Part shown: positions 34,562-43,460 of the stretch, one piece after another
Numbering within the stretch: position 1 is the stretch's first letter
Layout: each line of letters starts with the position of its first letter
Assembly: GCA_028281665.1 (NCBI GenBank)
Contig: JANQJK010000015.1
Coordinates: 62,001 to 126,000, forward strand
Direction of reading: 5' to 3'
DNA length: 64,000 nt
Source of the DNA: Hyphococcus sp.
GTDB lineage: Bacteria; Pseudomonadota; Alphaproteobacteria; Caulobacterales; Parvularculaceae
Program-made: the position numbers and the translations under genes
The notes under the pieces: model-generated
Databases searched by the model: none
The model's input: the letters and a program-made list of their open reading frames with translations, nothing else
Told to the model about the DNA's origin: nothing

Positions 34562-35656
34562 TTACGCCGATTCAGGCGCCGACGGCGCAATCAGCCGGAG
34601 GTCCGGCCGCCCGTCCTTCATTTGCAGATGCGCCGCCGCCGCGGCGCCCTTGGTAAGACCTGCGTCGTCCGGCGTGGCAATGATCAGATTGCCGGAGGCG
34701 CCAAGCTGGCGCGCAACCTCAATGGTTCGCGACGCCTCCATGTAAGACCCGAACGCCTCGCGCAGGAATTGACGGTTCTCCGCCACTTCCTCCTGCTTGA
34801 TCATTTCATTCAGCCATCGGATCGAATCGATTGTCACAAGCGGGCCGTTCCCCGAGCGGGTCTTCGCGGGGCCTTCTTCGTGTTCCGCCTCGTCCGGACT
34901 GACGAGCAGGTTCACGCGCTCGATGAGAATGCCGAGACCGGATTCCTCGTCGGCGCCGGGCGCGCCTTCGCTGGCCCGGATCAACTCGTCCTCGACGCGT
35001 TGGCACGATGCGGTCTGGTGACCGATCACGGCGTCCCGTCGCTGGCGACCGATCTCGTTGTAGATCGCCGAGCGTACGCGCTGGCGGAACGATTGCGCGA
35101 ACGAACCCATTGCGTAGTTGAAGAATGCATGAATATGCCGAACGTCCAGCCGGAAGCTGACCGATCCCGACGCGCGCACGACGGCGCCGTCCGACGTCTG
35201 CACCTCTTCATCGCGAAACTCGTAGATGAACACCGCGAGGCTGAGCCGGCCGCGTTCGTTCACAAGAGATGAGGGCTGGAACGCGCATGCGCCGTCAACG
35301 TCGTTAAGGGCGGCGCCTGCGAGGTCTCTTTCTTCCTTCGTGAATATGCGGCGGTGCAGGCCATACTGGCCGGCGGCCAGCGGCGTCAGCCGTTCGGTGA
35401 GGCGCGAGCGAAACAACGCCACCTCGTTTTCCCGAACGACGGGGCCGAACATGTGCTCCATCGCCAAAAGCACGCCGCCCGCGATCAGCGCGGAAGAGGC
35501 CGCCGGACTGCTCGTGATGAAGCCTTCGGCGGTTTCGTAGATCTCCAGCGCCCGCGCCGCGACTGTCGGTGCGGTTTGTTCGATCCATTCAATGGCGTCC
35601 CGCAGCGCCTCGGCGGCGCCGGGCGTGTCGTCGGTCTTGGCGTGCGTGATGTTCAT
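34562..35656 (-). CDS. SPFH/band-7-like protein of unknown function
   Basis: A 364-residue protein. After a helical N-terminus there is one hydrophobic segment near 55-68 (ASSALIAGGVLLAME). The middle part (about 115-240) reads as an SPFH/band-7 domain: ENEVALFRSRLTERLTPLAAGQYG, then TSDGAVVRASGSVSFRLDV and YAMGSFAQSFRQRVRSAIYNEIG, matching prohibitin-type strand and helix spacing. The C-terminus (280-345) is a helical region with EAFGSYMEASRTIEVARQLG. SPFH proteins form large oligomers on membranes. A good ribosome site (GGGAGC) precedes ATG 35656. An HTH gene lies upstream on the same strand. Confidence 0.6.
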   Translation of the reverse strand: MNITHAKTDDTPGAAEALRDAIEWIEQTAPTVAARALEIYETAEGFITSSPAASSALIAGGVLLAMEHMFGPVVRENEVALFRSRLTERLTPLAAGQYGLHRRIFTKEERDLAGAALNDVDGACAFQPSSLVNERGRLSLAVFIYEFRDEEVQTSDGAVVRASGSVSFRLDVRHIHAFFNYAMGSFAQSFRQRVRSAIYNEIGRQRRDAVIGHQTASCQRVEDELIRASEGAPGADEESGLGILIERVNLLVSPDEAEHEEGPAKTRSGNGPLVTIDSIRWLNEMIKQEEVAENRQFLREAFGSYMEASRTIEVARQLGASGNLIIATPDDAGLTKGAAAAAHLQMKDGRPDLRLIAPSAPESA

Positions 35657-35744
35657 GACGCTTGCTCCCGGTCTGCAAGATCAGGGTAGCAAGTAAGTTG
35701 CCTTTGTCAACACAATTTATTTTGCTTAGGCAAATAAATTGCTT

Positions 35745-36110
35745 TCAGTCGTTTGCAGGCTCGCCGATGGACGCTTTCAACATGGCCCGCATCTCAGACA
35801 ATACGCGCTCGCGGATAATATATTGCGGCGTGGCCTTGCCCGCCGCCCATCGGCCGATCTGGGAGTTGGCGTAGCGAAGACGCTCGGAAAGCGCCTTCTG
35901 GCTGACGAGGCCGCGATCCAGGCCATACCGCAACAGGTCAGAAAAAGTATCGCCATTTTCAATAGCCTGAAGGATATCCGCATCTTCCAGGGCGGCAAGG
36001 AAGGAGCGTTTGAGTTCGTTTTCCTTATTGATCGGCTCGGTGAGCAATCGATGCGCCGCCCCGCTGAGGCCTGTCGATTCAGAATGGGATGCAAGCGTTG
36101 CTCGGGCCAT
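35745..36110 (-). CDS. HTH domain protein, antitoxin- or XRE-like, 121 aa
   Basis: A 121-residue protein with a helix-turn-helix in its second half (LVSQKALSERLRYANSQIGRWAAGK, about residues 68-92), preceded by an acidic helical region. The ATG at 36110 has TTGGAG upstream; the frame is open to a TTG at 36161 but without a ribosome site. It lies 88 bases upstream of the SPFH-like gene on the same strand, so the pair may be co-regulated. No toxin gene is adjacent. The gap to the divergent gene at 36323 is AT-rich and probably holds promoters, but I cannot pick one with confidence. Confidence 0.65.
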   Translation of the reverse strand: MARATLASHSESTGLSGAAHRLLTEPINKENELKRSFLAALEDADILQAIENGDTFSDLLRYGLDRGLVSQKALSERLRYANSQIGRWAAGKATPQYIIRERVLSEMRAMLKASIGEPAND

Positions 36111-36322
36111 CGCGCGTCTCCAATAGTCAAAAACCAGACCTTCAGCAGCATTGTTCTTCAAGTGCTAGCAACGTGCTGAAAGCATTGTTATCGCAAAAAA
36201 ATAATTTACCGACTTTACGCGCATTTTCGCACGAAAAGCAAGAGGCTTGCCTCATCTTTTTATTCGCTTTATGGTTGTCCCGCCATTGGCCGCATGAGGC
36301 GCGCAGGCAGCAGGAGAGGGAC

Positions 36323-37000
36323 ATGACGAAAGACATTTCAACGGTCCTGGGACTGAGATCGGAATTTATCGTAAAGCGGCGCGGCGATGACTTCGCCCGC
36401 ACGGTTCCGCTGACGACTGTCGCCGCCACCGAGGATGCAGAGGCGCAATGGCAGGCAAGCTGCGGCTTTCATCGGCGCGCGGTGATCCGGATGCTGACGG
36501 AAATTATCAGCAAGCAGTATGACTGGTTCATCGGGCTTGCCCGGCACCGGGAAGCGGTAAGCTGGACCGAACGAGACTTCGTCGTGACGGAGGTCGACGG
36601 AGTATGGCTGACATTTATCGGGAACCCGGCGGAGCATGTATGGCTCCTCATTCGGATCAGTGAATGTCAGCCGGACTGCCCGATCGATTCCGGTCCCTAT
36701 CCGGCGGGCGTAAGGCCGGCTGAGGAGGAAGGCGCCGTTGTTTCCTGCTACGGCGCGTCCTCCAATATGCGCGGCGCCATCATCGACGCGCTCGTGCCGG
36801 CGCTTGCAGAGGACTCGGCCGCGAAGCGCGCGGCGCGGACGCGATATGCGCTCCGCGCCAGCGGCGTCGGCCGGGGACCGAAGCCGGCGGCGCCCCTGCG
36901 CTTTCGGCTATGCCTTGTGGGCGTTGTCCATAAGACCGGGCGCATCCCCGTAGCGCCGGGAGACCTGTTGGAGTTTCGGATTGACCGCGTAACCCACTGA
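36323..37000 (+). CDS. Hypothetical protein, 225 aa
   Basis: A soluble protein of 225 residues with unknown function. It begins MTKDISTVLGLRSEFIVKRRGDDF and has beta-rich central segments (ERDFVVTEVDGVWLTFIG, HVWLLIRISE) and an Arg/Ala-rich stretch near the end. No signal peptide or membrane segment. The ATG at 36323 is preceded by AGGAGAGGG; the open frame further upstream is AT-rich and unlikely to be coding. A bidirectional terminator follows at 37019. No family is recognised. Confidence 0.68.
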   Translation: MTKDISTVLGLRSEFIVKRRGDDFARTVPLTTVAATEDAEAQWQASCGFHRRAVIRMLTEIISKQYDWFIGLARHREAVSWTERDFVVTEVDGVWLTFIGNPAEHVWLLIRISECQPDCPIDSGPYPAGVRPAEEEGAVVSCYGASSNMRGAIIDALVPALAEDSAAKRAARTRYALRASGVGRGPKPAAPLRFRLCLVGVVHKTGRIPVAPGDLLEFRIDRVTH

Positions 37001-37018
37001 GTCAGTGCGTGCGGTTAC

Positions 37019-37052
37019 AAAAAAGGCGCGCCGTTCGCGGGCGCGCCTTTTT
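37019..37052. terminator. Bidirectional rho-independent terminator between the 225-aa gene and rplS
   Basis: Stem AAAAAAGGCGCGCC with its complement GGCGCGCCTTTTT, separated by 7 bases. It has T-runs on both strands, so it ends the plus-strand gene at 37000 and the minus-strand ribosomal operon at 37087. Confidence 0.92.
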
Positions 37053-37086
37053 GATGATGCGGGTTTCGTAAAGGCCGTGAGGCACC

Positions 37087-37461
37087 CTAGGCGTCCTTTT
37101 TCTGGCGGCGATCGACCTTTTCGGCGATGCGCGCCGACTTGCCGCGGCGCTCGCGCAGATAATAGAGCTTGGCGCGGCGGACCTTGCCGCGGCGGACCAC
37201 CTGAATGGAATCGACCAGCGGCGAATAGATCGGAAAGACCCGCTCGACGCCTTCGCCAAATGAAATTTTCCGAACCGTAAAGCTTTCCTGCAGACCGCCG
37301 CCCTTGCGCGCGATGCAGACGCCTTCAAAAGCCTGAATGCGCTCGCGCTCGCCTTCGCGCACTTTCACATTGACCTTGACCGTATCGCCCGGCGCAAATT
37401 CCGGCACGTCCTTGCCGAGTTCTTCCATATGCTCTTTTTCGAGCTGCTCGATAATGTTCAT
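37087..37461 (-). CDS. rplS: 50S ribosomal protein bL19
   Basis: Large-subunit protein at the 30S-50S interface. The 124 residues are standard: [49 protein letters not shown], and [22 protein letters not shown]. Its ATG at 37461 overlaps the trmD stop (ATGA), so it is translated with trmD from one transcript. It ends the rimM-trmD-rplS order, followed by a bidirectional terminator. The N-terminal part of the longer open frame belongs to trmD. Confidence 0.97.
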   Translation of the reverse strand: MNIIEQLEKEHMEELGKDVPEFAPGDTVKVNVKVREGERERIQAFEGVCIARKGGGLQESFTVRKISFGEGVERVFPIYSPLVDSIQVVRRGKVRRAKLYYLRERRGKSARIAEKVDRRQKKDA

Positions 37462-38183
37462 GACGTCTCGTCCTTGTTCTTGTCCGAACGGATAGGACCG
37501 CTTTTCTGGTAACCCGCCCAGAGATCCGGTCGTCGCGCCCGCGTTATCGCTTCCGCCTGTCTTTGCCGCCACTCGGTGATCTTCTGGTGATCGCCCGACA
37601 GCAGCACATCCGGGATCGCCCGGCCTTCGAACTCGCGGGGCCGCGTATACTGGGGATATTCCAGCAGGCCGCCCTCGAAACTCTCTTCCCCCAGCGAGGA
37701 AGCGGAGCCCAATACCGCAGGGATCAGACGCACGCAAGCCTCGATCATCGCCATGGCGGCGATTTCCCCACCGGCGAGGACGAAGTCCCCGATAGAGACT
37801 TCTTCCACATTGCGGGCGGCGAAAAGCCGTTCATCAATCCCTTCAAAGCGACCGCACAGGGCGATGAGGCCCGGCCCCTCCGACAGCGCCTTGATGCGGG
37901 CTTGATCGAGCGACCGTCCGCGGGGCGAAAGGCAGAGAATTGGCCGATCGTTTCGGGGGACCGCATCGATAGCGGCGGCGAGGATGTCGGCGCGCATGAC
38001 CATCCCCGCGCCGCCGCCTGCGGGCGTGTCGTCGACGGATCCATATTTGTTGTCGGAGAAATCGCGGATGTTAACCGTATCGAGGGACCACAGGCCCTCG
38101 CTCAGCCCGCGCCCCAGCACCGAGGCCCTGAGCGGCCCGGGGAAAAGCTCCGGAAAGAGCGTGATGACAGTGGCGTGGAACAT
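37458..38183 (-). CDS. trmD: tRNA (guanine-37-N1)-methyltransferase
   Basis: Methylates G37 of tRNAs reading CNN codons, which prevents frameshifting. The 241 residues include [18 protein letters not shown] at the start, [27 protein letters not shown], and the SPOUT knot sequence [20 protein letters not shown] and YTRPREFEG, all family markers. The ATG at 38183 is taken; the 36-base open frame before it is not used. It follows rimM by 50 bases and its stop overlaps rplS. Confidence 0.96.
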   Translation of the reverse strand: MFHATVITLFPELFPGPLRASVLGRGLSEGLWSLDTVNIRDFSDNKYGSVDDTPAGGGAGMVMRADILAAAIDAVPRNDRPILCLSPRGRSLDQARIKALSEGPGLIALCGRFEGIDERLFAARNVEEVSIGDFVLAGGEIAAMAMIEACVRLIPAVLGSASSLGEESFEGGLLEYPQYTRPREFEGRAIPDVLLSGDHQKITEWRQRQAEAITRARRPDLWAGYQKSGPIRSDKNKDETS

Positions 38184-38233
38184 GAGGGTCGAGATGGCAC
38201 GGCGAGGTTGCGCGGGCAAGCGCCGGCAAGGCG

Positions 38234-38803
38234 CTAAGCGTCCTTTCGGCCCGCAGCGGCGCCGTCCTCGTCAGCGGTCGCGTCCATATCCTCAATGGCC
38301 GCGCGCAGGATCGTCACGCTTCCATTCCCGATATCCACCGTGGGGACGGTTTCGCTGGTGAACGGGATCATGCGCGCGCCCTTAACGCCCGGAATGTTTT
38401 CAAGTTCCAGAATGTCGCCGGCGCCGAAATTGTGGACCGCGGCGACGCGTCCGGCCCGCGCGCCCTCCTCATCGACGGCGTCGAGGCCGACAAGGTCATC
38501 GAGGTAAAACTCATCCTCGTCCGGGTTGGGCAGGGCGGCGCGGTCAACAAAAATGCGGACCCCTTTCAGGGCGTCGGCGTCTTCGCGGCTGGCGATTTCC
38601 GGCGCCCCGACGATCGCGAAGCCGGGTTTGGCGTTGCGGATGAACCGCAGCGTGAAGGCGCGGGCGCCGTCTTCTGTTTCGACCGAGCCATAAAGGGCGA
38701 TGTTCTGAGGCGCTTCAGTGAAGGTTTTTAAAAGCGCATCGCCCTTGACCCCATGGGCGCCGGCGAAGGCGCCGAGGCAGACGCGCCTGCGCTTTTCCGT
38801 CAT
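38234..38803 (-). CDS. rimM: 16S rRNA processing protein RimM
   Basis: A ribosome-maturation factor for the 30S head domain that binds S19. The 189 residues start with VCLGAFAGAHGVKGDALLKTF (the RimM N-terminal domain) and the PRC-barrel follows with EFYLDDLVGLDAVDEEGARAGRV and ARMIPFT. The C-terminal tail is acidic and longer than in E. coli. It overlaps the stop of the upstream MFS gene by 4 bases (ATGA), so the operon seems to begin with that transporter. Confidence 0.95.
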   Translation of the reverse strand: MTEKRRRVCLGAFAGAHGVKGDALLKTFTEAPQNIALYGSVETEDGARAFTLRFIRNAKPGFAIVGAPEIASREDADALKGVRIFVDRAALPNPDEDEFYLDDLVGLDAVDEEGARAGRVAAVHNFGAGDILELENIPGVKGARMIPFTSETVPTVDIGNGSVTILRAAIEDMDATADEDGAAAGRKDA

Positions 38804-40041
38804 GTCGCGTCGTCCTGTTCATGAGGCTGAAACAGCCTTCCTTTCTCCGTCCACAGAACAACGGCGAACGCGGCAAAACCCAGGACCGCAAAGCCCTGGA
38901 TGATCGGCGCCGCGGTGCCGTCATAACTCCGCGCCACCAGGCCGCCGAGGAAACCGGCGAGCGTCGTTCCGGCAAAGCCGTTCGCCGCCGCGGCCGATCC
39001 GGCAATATGCCCCATGGGCTCCATCGCCATCGCCGTTGAGTTAGGCCCGATGAGGCCCATGCAGAAAAACGACACGCTCATGAATGTCATGAAGATAACG
39101 AACGTTTCGCCCGTCGTGGTAGCGATGGCGAGATGCATCAGATTGACGATGATGAATACAAGCAGCGCCCCATGGGTAAGCCGGCGCATGCCGAAGCGGG
39201 AAACGAGGCGTGCATTGATGAGCGTTGCGGCGCCAAGCGCGGCGGCTAAGGCGGCGAAGGCGAGGGCGAAGGCCTCGCCAATCTCAAAGAGTTCAAGGAA
39301 TAACTGCTCCGACGCGCTGATATAGCTGAACAGGGCGGAGAAACATAAGGCCGACGCCAGCGTATAGCCGATGGCCATCCGATTGCGGACGAATTCCATA
39401 TAGGCGCCGATGATCGGGCCGGCGCGCAGGGCCTTGCGCTGCGACGGCGCGAGCGTTTCCGGCAAACGCCAGCCGACCCACAGTGCGAGCACCAGTCCGT
39501 AAAGCAGGAGCGCCAGAAATATCGCTCGCCATGGGCCGGCGAAGAGAATGAGCTGGCCGAAGCCCGGCGCGAGGATCGGCGCCGCCATGAAAATCGTGAT
39601 GGCGAGCGACATGACTTGCGCCATGCGCCGGCCCGAACATTGATCGCGCACGACGGCGATGGCCGCGACCCGTGCGGCCGCTGTCGTGACGCCCTGAAAC
39701 GCCCGCGCCGCGAGCAGCAGCGAAAAGGAAGAGGCGACAACGCTGAGGAGCGAGCCCAGAACGTATCCGCCCAGCGACCACATGAGCACGCGCTTACGCC
39801 CGAACCGGTCCACCAGCGGGCCGAAAAACAATTGCGCGATGCCGTTACCGAGGACGTAGACGACAATGATCAGCTGTCGGTCATTATCGCGCGCGGCGCC
39901 GAGTTCGTCGCCGATGGTTCCGAGCGCCGGCAGCATTATGTCGATGGCGAGCGCGTTCAGCGCCATCACCGCTGCGGTGATGGCGACCAGTTCTGGGAAT
40001 GAAAGCGCCGTGCGCTGTCCGGGTTCCGGCTTGTCGCTCAT
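38800..40041 (-). CDS. MFS drug-resistance transporter (Bcr/CflA type)
   Basis: A 413-residue inner-membrane transporter with twelve predicted helices. The N-terminal part has MALNALAIDIMLPALGTIGDELGA, and GPLVDRFGRKRVLMWS is the MFS cytosolic loop motif between helices 2 and 3. The pattern LPAL..I...L in helix 1 is typical of the Bcr/CflA drug-efflux branch. The ATG at 40041 is chosen; the 36-base open frame upstream is probably not coding. It is 4 bases overlapping with rimM and may drive expression of rimM-trmD-rplS, an unusual setting. Confidence 0.91.
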   Translation of the reverse strand: MSDKPEPGQRTALSFPELVAITAAVMALNALAIDIMLPALGTIGDELGAARDNDRQLIIVVYVLGNGIAQLFFGPLVDRFGRKRVLMWSLGGYVLGSLLSVVASSFSLLLAARAFQGVTTAAARVAAIAVVRDQCSGRRMAQVMSLAITIFMAAPILAPGFGQLILFAGPWRAIFLALLLYGLVLALWVGWRLPETLAPSQRKALRAGPIIGAYMEFVRNRMAIGYTLASALCFSALFSYISASEQLFLELFEIGEAFALAFAALAAALGAATLINARLVSRFGMRRLTHGALLVFIIVNLMHLAIATTTGETFVIFMTFMSVSFFCMGLIGPNSTAMAMEPMGHIAGSAAAANGFAGTTLAGFLGGLVARSYDGTAAPIIQGFAVLGFAAFAVVLWTEKGRLFQPHEQDDAT

Positions 40042-40167
40042 GATCGATCCGTTACGCCGCCGCCGCCAGCTTTGCAATTGCGTGCGGCAATCCGCAGCGG
40101 CTGAACGGCGATTTTGGGATGCGCCGGAAACTCTGTTAAAAGCGCGGCTTCGCCGTTGGAGGATCGC

Positions 40168-40440
40168 ATGAACGCGCCGGCAAACGAAGAAGAAAACAAG
40201 AAAGAATACTGGCGGGAAAATGTCAGGCTGCTCTGCACGTTGCTGGCGGTGTGGTTTCTGGTTTCATTCGGCGCCGGCATCTTGTTCGTGGATGTTTTGA
40301 ACGCCGTTTACATTGGCGGGTTTCCCCTTGGCTTCTGGTTTGCGCAGCAGGGCTCGATCCTTGTCTTCGTGATCCTGATTTTCGTTTACTCGGCGCGCAT
40401 GAAGCGGATCGAAAAGCGTCTCGGCGTCGGCGACGAGTAA
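40168..40440 (+). CDS. DUF4212 small membrane subunit of a sodium/solute symporter
   Basis: A 90-residue protein with two hydrophobic helices (about 22-45 and 54-76) and the pattern YWRENVRLLCTLLAVWFLVSFG and GFPLGFWFAQQGSILVFVILIFVYS, matching the DUF4212 family. Members of this family are encoded directly before VC_2705-type sodium/solute symporters, as here (gap 3 bases), and are thought to be a small subunit. GGAGGA precedes the ATG at 40168. Confidence 0.93.
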   Translation: MNAPANEEENKKEYWRENVRLLCTLLAVWFLVSFGAGILFVDVLNAVYIGGFPLGFWFAQQGSILVFVILIFVYSARMKRIEKRLGVGDE

Positions 40441-40443
40441 GCC

Positions 40444-42213
40444 ATGGACACGCAAACGCTTACCTGGATTTTCGTTGGCGCGTCCTTTGCGCTTTATATC
40501 GGCATCGCGATCTGGTCGCGGGCGGGATCGACATCGGAATTCTACGTCGCCGGCGGCCATGTGCATCCGGTCGCCAACGGCATGGCCACCGCCGCGGACT
40601 GGATGAGCGCGGCCTCGTTCATTTCCATGGCGGGGATCATTGCCTTTTCCGGCTATGATGCGAGCGTCTTCCTGATGGGCTGGACCGGCGGTTATGTGCT
40701 GCTGGCCCTGTTGCTGGCGCCTTACCTGCGCAAGTTCGGACAGTTCACCGTGCCGGATTTTATCGGGGAGCGGTATTATTCACGGGCCGCGCGGGTCGTC
40801 GCCGTCATCTGCCTGATCATTATTTCGTTCACCTATATCGCCGGGCAGATGCGCGGCGTCGGCGTCGTCTTTTCGCGCTTTCTCGAATTGCCGATTGAAT
40901 GGGGCGTGATCGTGGGCATGGGGATCGTCTTTTCCTACGCCGTTCTCGGCGGCATGAAGGGCATCACTTATACGCAGGTCGCGCAATATTGCGTCTTGAT
41001 TTTCGCCTATCTCGTGCCGGCGATATTCATTTCTATACTGATTACTGGCAATCCGATACCGCAGATCGGGCTTGGCGCAGATGCGGGCGGCGAGCCGGTG
41101 TTGCAGAAGCTCGACCGGACGCTTGTCGATCTTGGATTCACAGCCTTTACGTCGGGATCGAAATCGAAAATAGACCTCATCGCGATCACCCTCGCCCTGA
41201 TGGTCGGAACGGCGGGACTGCCTCATGTGATCGTGCGGTTCTTCACCGTGCCGAAGGTGTCCGACGCGCGCCGATCCGCCGGATATGCGCTCGTCTTTAT
41301 CGCCCTTCTTTATACGACGGCGCCGGCGGTGGGCGCCTTTGCGCGGCTGAACTTTGTCGAAAGCGTGCACGAAAAGGAATATGTCGCCGCGCCTCAATGG
41401 GTGAAGACCTGGGAAGGCATCGGTCTCATCGCCTGGACCGACAAGAACAATGACGGCGTCATTCAATACGGGCCGGGCGCGCCTTTCGAAGGACGTGCGG
41501 CGTTTACCGGGGAGGCGGGGCCGAGCGGCGAGCGCCTCCTCGCAAACACGCCGACCGCAGCGGAAAACGAAATCCTCGTTGACCGGGATATCATGGTCCT
41601 CGCCAATCCGGAGATTGCAAACCTCCCCGGCTGGGTGATCGCCCTTGTGGCCGCGGGCGGCGTCGCGGCGGCGCTGTCGACAGCGGCGGGGCTTCTGCTC
41701 GTCATCTCCGCATCGATCAGTCACGATCTTTTAAAGAAAACATTCCGCCCACAGATTACTGAACGAACGGAGCTGCTTGCCGCGCGGGCGAGCGCGGCTG
41801 CGGCGATCCTTGTCGCCGGTTATCTCGGCGTTAATCCGCCGGGTTTTGTGGCGCAGGTCGTGGCGCTCGCTTTCGGGCTGGCGGCGGCGTCGCTTTTCCC
41901 GGCGATCCTCATGGGCGTTTTCTTCAAGGACATGAACCGGGAGGGGGCGATCGCGGGCATGGTCGCAGGCCTTGCGGTCACGCTCGCCTATATCATGTGG
42001 TTCAAGTCGCCGTGGTTTGCGGGGCTGAACGGTCCAGAGAACTGGCTGCTCGGAATCTCTCCGGAAGGGTTCGGCGCGGTCGGGATGCTCGTCAATTTCG
42101 GGGTCGCAGCGCTGGTTGCGCGCTTCACCAGCCCGACGCCGGCGAATGTGCGCGCCATGGTCGACGAGATCCGCCTGCCGCGCGGCGCCGGCGATGCGGC
42201 GCCCGGCCACTGA
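40444..42213 (+). CDS. Sodium/solute symporter, VC_2705 family (ActP-like)
   Basis: A 589-residue inner-membrane member of the sodium/solute symporter family, close to the acetate permease ActP, with about 13 hydrophobic segments. Early markers are FYVAGGHVHPVANGMATAAD and SFISMAGIIAFSGYD; the middle has GTAGLPHVIVRFFTVP, typical of the acetate/solute group. An insert at about 315-390 faces the periplasm. It follows the DUF4212 gene by 3 bases, forming a fixed pair. A short-chain monocarboxylate is the likeliest substrate by homology. Confidence 0.94.
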   Translation: MDTQTLTWIFVGASFALYIGIAIWSRAGSTSEFYVAGGHVHPVANGMATAADWMSAASFISMAGIIAFSGYDASVFLMGWTGGYVLLALLLAPYLRKFGQFTVPDFIGERYYSRAARVVAVICLIIISFTYIAGQMRGVGVVFSRFLELPIEWGVIVGMGIVFSYAVLGGMKGITYTQVAQYCVLIFAYLVPAIFISILITGNPIPQIGLGADAGGEPVLQKLDRTLVDLGFTAFTSGSKSKIDLIAITLALMVGTAGLPHVIVRFFTVPKVSDARRSAGYALVFIALLYTTAPAVGAFARLNFVESVHEKEYVAAPQWVKTWEGIGLIAWTDKNNDGVIQYGPGAPFEGRAAFTGEAGPSGERLLANTPTAAENEILVDRDIMVLANPEIANLPGWVIALVAAGGVAAALSTAAGLLLVISASISHDLLKKTFRPQITERTELLAARASAAAAILVAGYLGVNPPGFVAQVVALAFGLAAASLFPAILMGVFFKDMNREGAIAGMVAGLAVTLAYIMWFKSPWFAGLNGPENWLLGISPEGFGAVGMLVNFGVAALVARFTSPTPANVRAMVDEIRLPRGAGDAAPGH

Positions 42214-42216
42214 CCG

Positions 42217-43365
42217 TTATTTCAGGGCTTTGAGCGCGCGTTCGCGGTCATAATCGGAATCGATCGTCTGCGCCGCCTCGCGCAATCGCTCCCTCAGGCG
42301 CTCGTCGTTTTCCGCCATGGCTGCGGCGGCTTCCAGCGCCACGCGCTTGTCGTAATCGGAATCTATCTCGTCGAGCGTCGCAAGCCAGGCGCCCGCTACA
42401 ACCGCGCTCCCCAGCTGTGGCGCCGCCTTCGTCAGGATCAGGCGCAAATCATGATCGCTGTCGATCTCCTCTGCGACCGCCTCGATGAGCTGCGCCGTCT
42501 GCGCCGCGTTGAATTCGGCGTAGGTCAGCAAAGCTTCGGCGGAAACGCGAATATCGTGATTGCTGTCTATCGTCGATAAGAGGGCGACCGCTTCGGCCGC
42601 GGCGTCGCCGGCGAGCGGGCGTGTTGCAATCGCTTTCAGGACGCGCCGTTTTTCATAATCGCCGCCGATTTCTCCCGCTACGGAAAGAAGCGTCAGCATG
42701 GCCGCGTCGCCGATTTCCTGATGTTCGGCGACCGCCGCCAGCGCCTGTGCGATGTCGTGATCGCCTTCGAGGCGGCCGAGCTTTTCGATGAGGGCGTCAA
42801 CCTGAACGGGAGTGAGCGCGCCGCTTTTGCTGAGCGCCGCCGAATACCGGCGAATGGCGTAGTCGCTCGTCAGTTCGTCTATCTCGGTGAGCACCGCGTC
42901 GGGGCCGCCGGCTTCCAGGATCTTTTCAACCCTCATGTCCGCTTCGAAAGCGCCGGCGCGCAGAAAGCGCATGACGAGATCGTCGATATGGGCGGCGGTT
43001 TCCTTGCCGGGTTCCTGCTCTTCGTCGTCTCTCCAATATGTTTTCTCGACGCCGCGCCCGTCCTTCTCAACCCGCAGGCGTTCGCGCTCACCGTCCCGCT
43101 GAAGTTCGATTTCGAGATAGTCCTCGACGAAGGCGATGCCGTTGCCGTCCTTGTCGAGCTTCAGCTTGCCGCGCCAGTCGGCCTTCAGCGCGAGATCGCC
43201 CTCGCGGAGGGAAAACTCGCTCGCATCGCCGCGCACCGTATGGCGAACCGAAATCCCGTCGGCGACGTCGAGTTCAGTGTCGCCGTCACCGAAAATAACG
43301 GCGTAGGTGATCGCCGCCGCAATCGCGGCGCCGGAAAGAAACAGTAAGGTTCGCAGTGAGTTGAT
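42217..43365 (-). CDS. Membrane-anchored HEAT-like repeat protein with no ordinary start codon
   Basis: A minus-strand gene of about 380 residues. In frame from 43365 it encodes a membrane anchor (LRTLLFLSGAAIAAAITYAVIF), then a beta-rich region, then seven or more helical repeats of about 30 residues with the motif (D/S)-S-D-Y/H-D-x-R, such as EIDSDHDLRLIL and EIDSDYDKRVAL. No ATG, GTG or TTG exists in frame before the anchor. The first usual start is GTG 43236, after the anchor. ATC at 43365 has AGGA eight bases upstream, so an ATC start, or a one-base change, is likely. The GTG start alone would give a 339-aa soluble form. The gene is convergent with the symporter gene, 3 bases away. Confidence 0.75.
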   Translation of the reverse strand: MNSLRTLLFLSGAAIAAAITYAVIFGDGDTELDVADGISVRHTVRGDASEFSLREGDLALKADWRGKLKLDKDGNGIAFVEDYLEIELQRDGERERLRVEKDGRGVEKTYWRDDEEQEPGKETAAHIDDLVMRFLRAGAFEADMRVEKILEAGGPDAVLTEIDELTSDYAIRRYSAALSKSGALTPVQVDALIEKLGRLEGDHDIAQALAAVAEHQEIGDAAMLTLLSVAGEIGGDYEKRRVLKAIATRPLAGDAAAEAVALLSTIDSNHDIRVSAEALLTYAEFNAAQTAQLIEAVAEEIDSDHDLRLILTKAAPQLGSAVVAGAWLATLDEIDSDYDKRVALEAAAAMAENDERLRERLREAAQTIDSDYDRERALKALK

Positions 43366-43460
43366 GGCCCAATTCCTAACCCAATAGCGGGTTTATTATC
43401 GTTTAGCGCGCCCCGGTTTGTCGAGGGCGCCGGCAACGCCTTAACGGGCGCCGCCGTCGC

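Noticed and set aside
37563..38237. 224-aa plus-strand frame opposite trmD.
   Set aside because: trmD is unambiguous by family motifs and overlaps rplS in the normal order.
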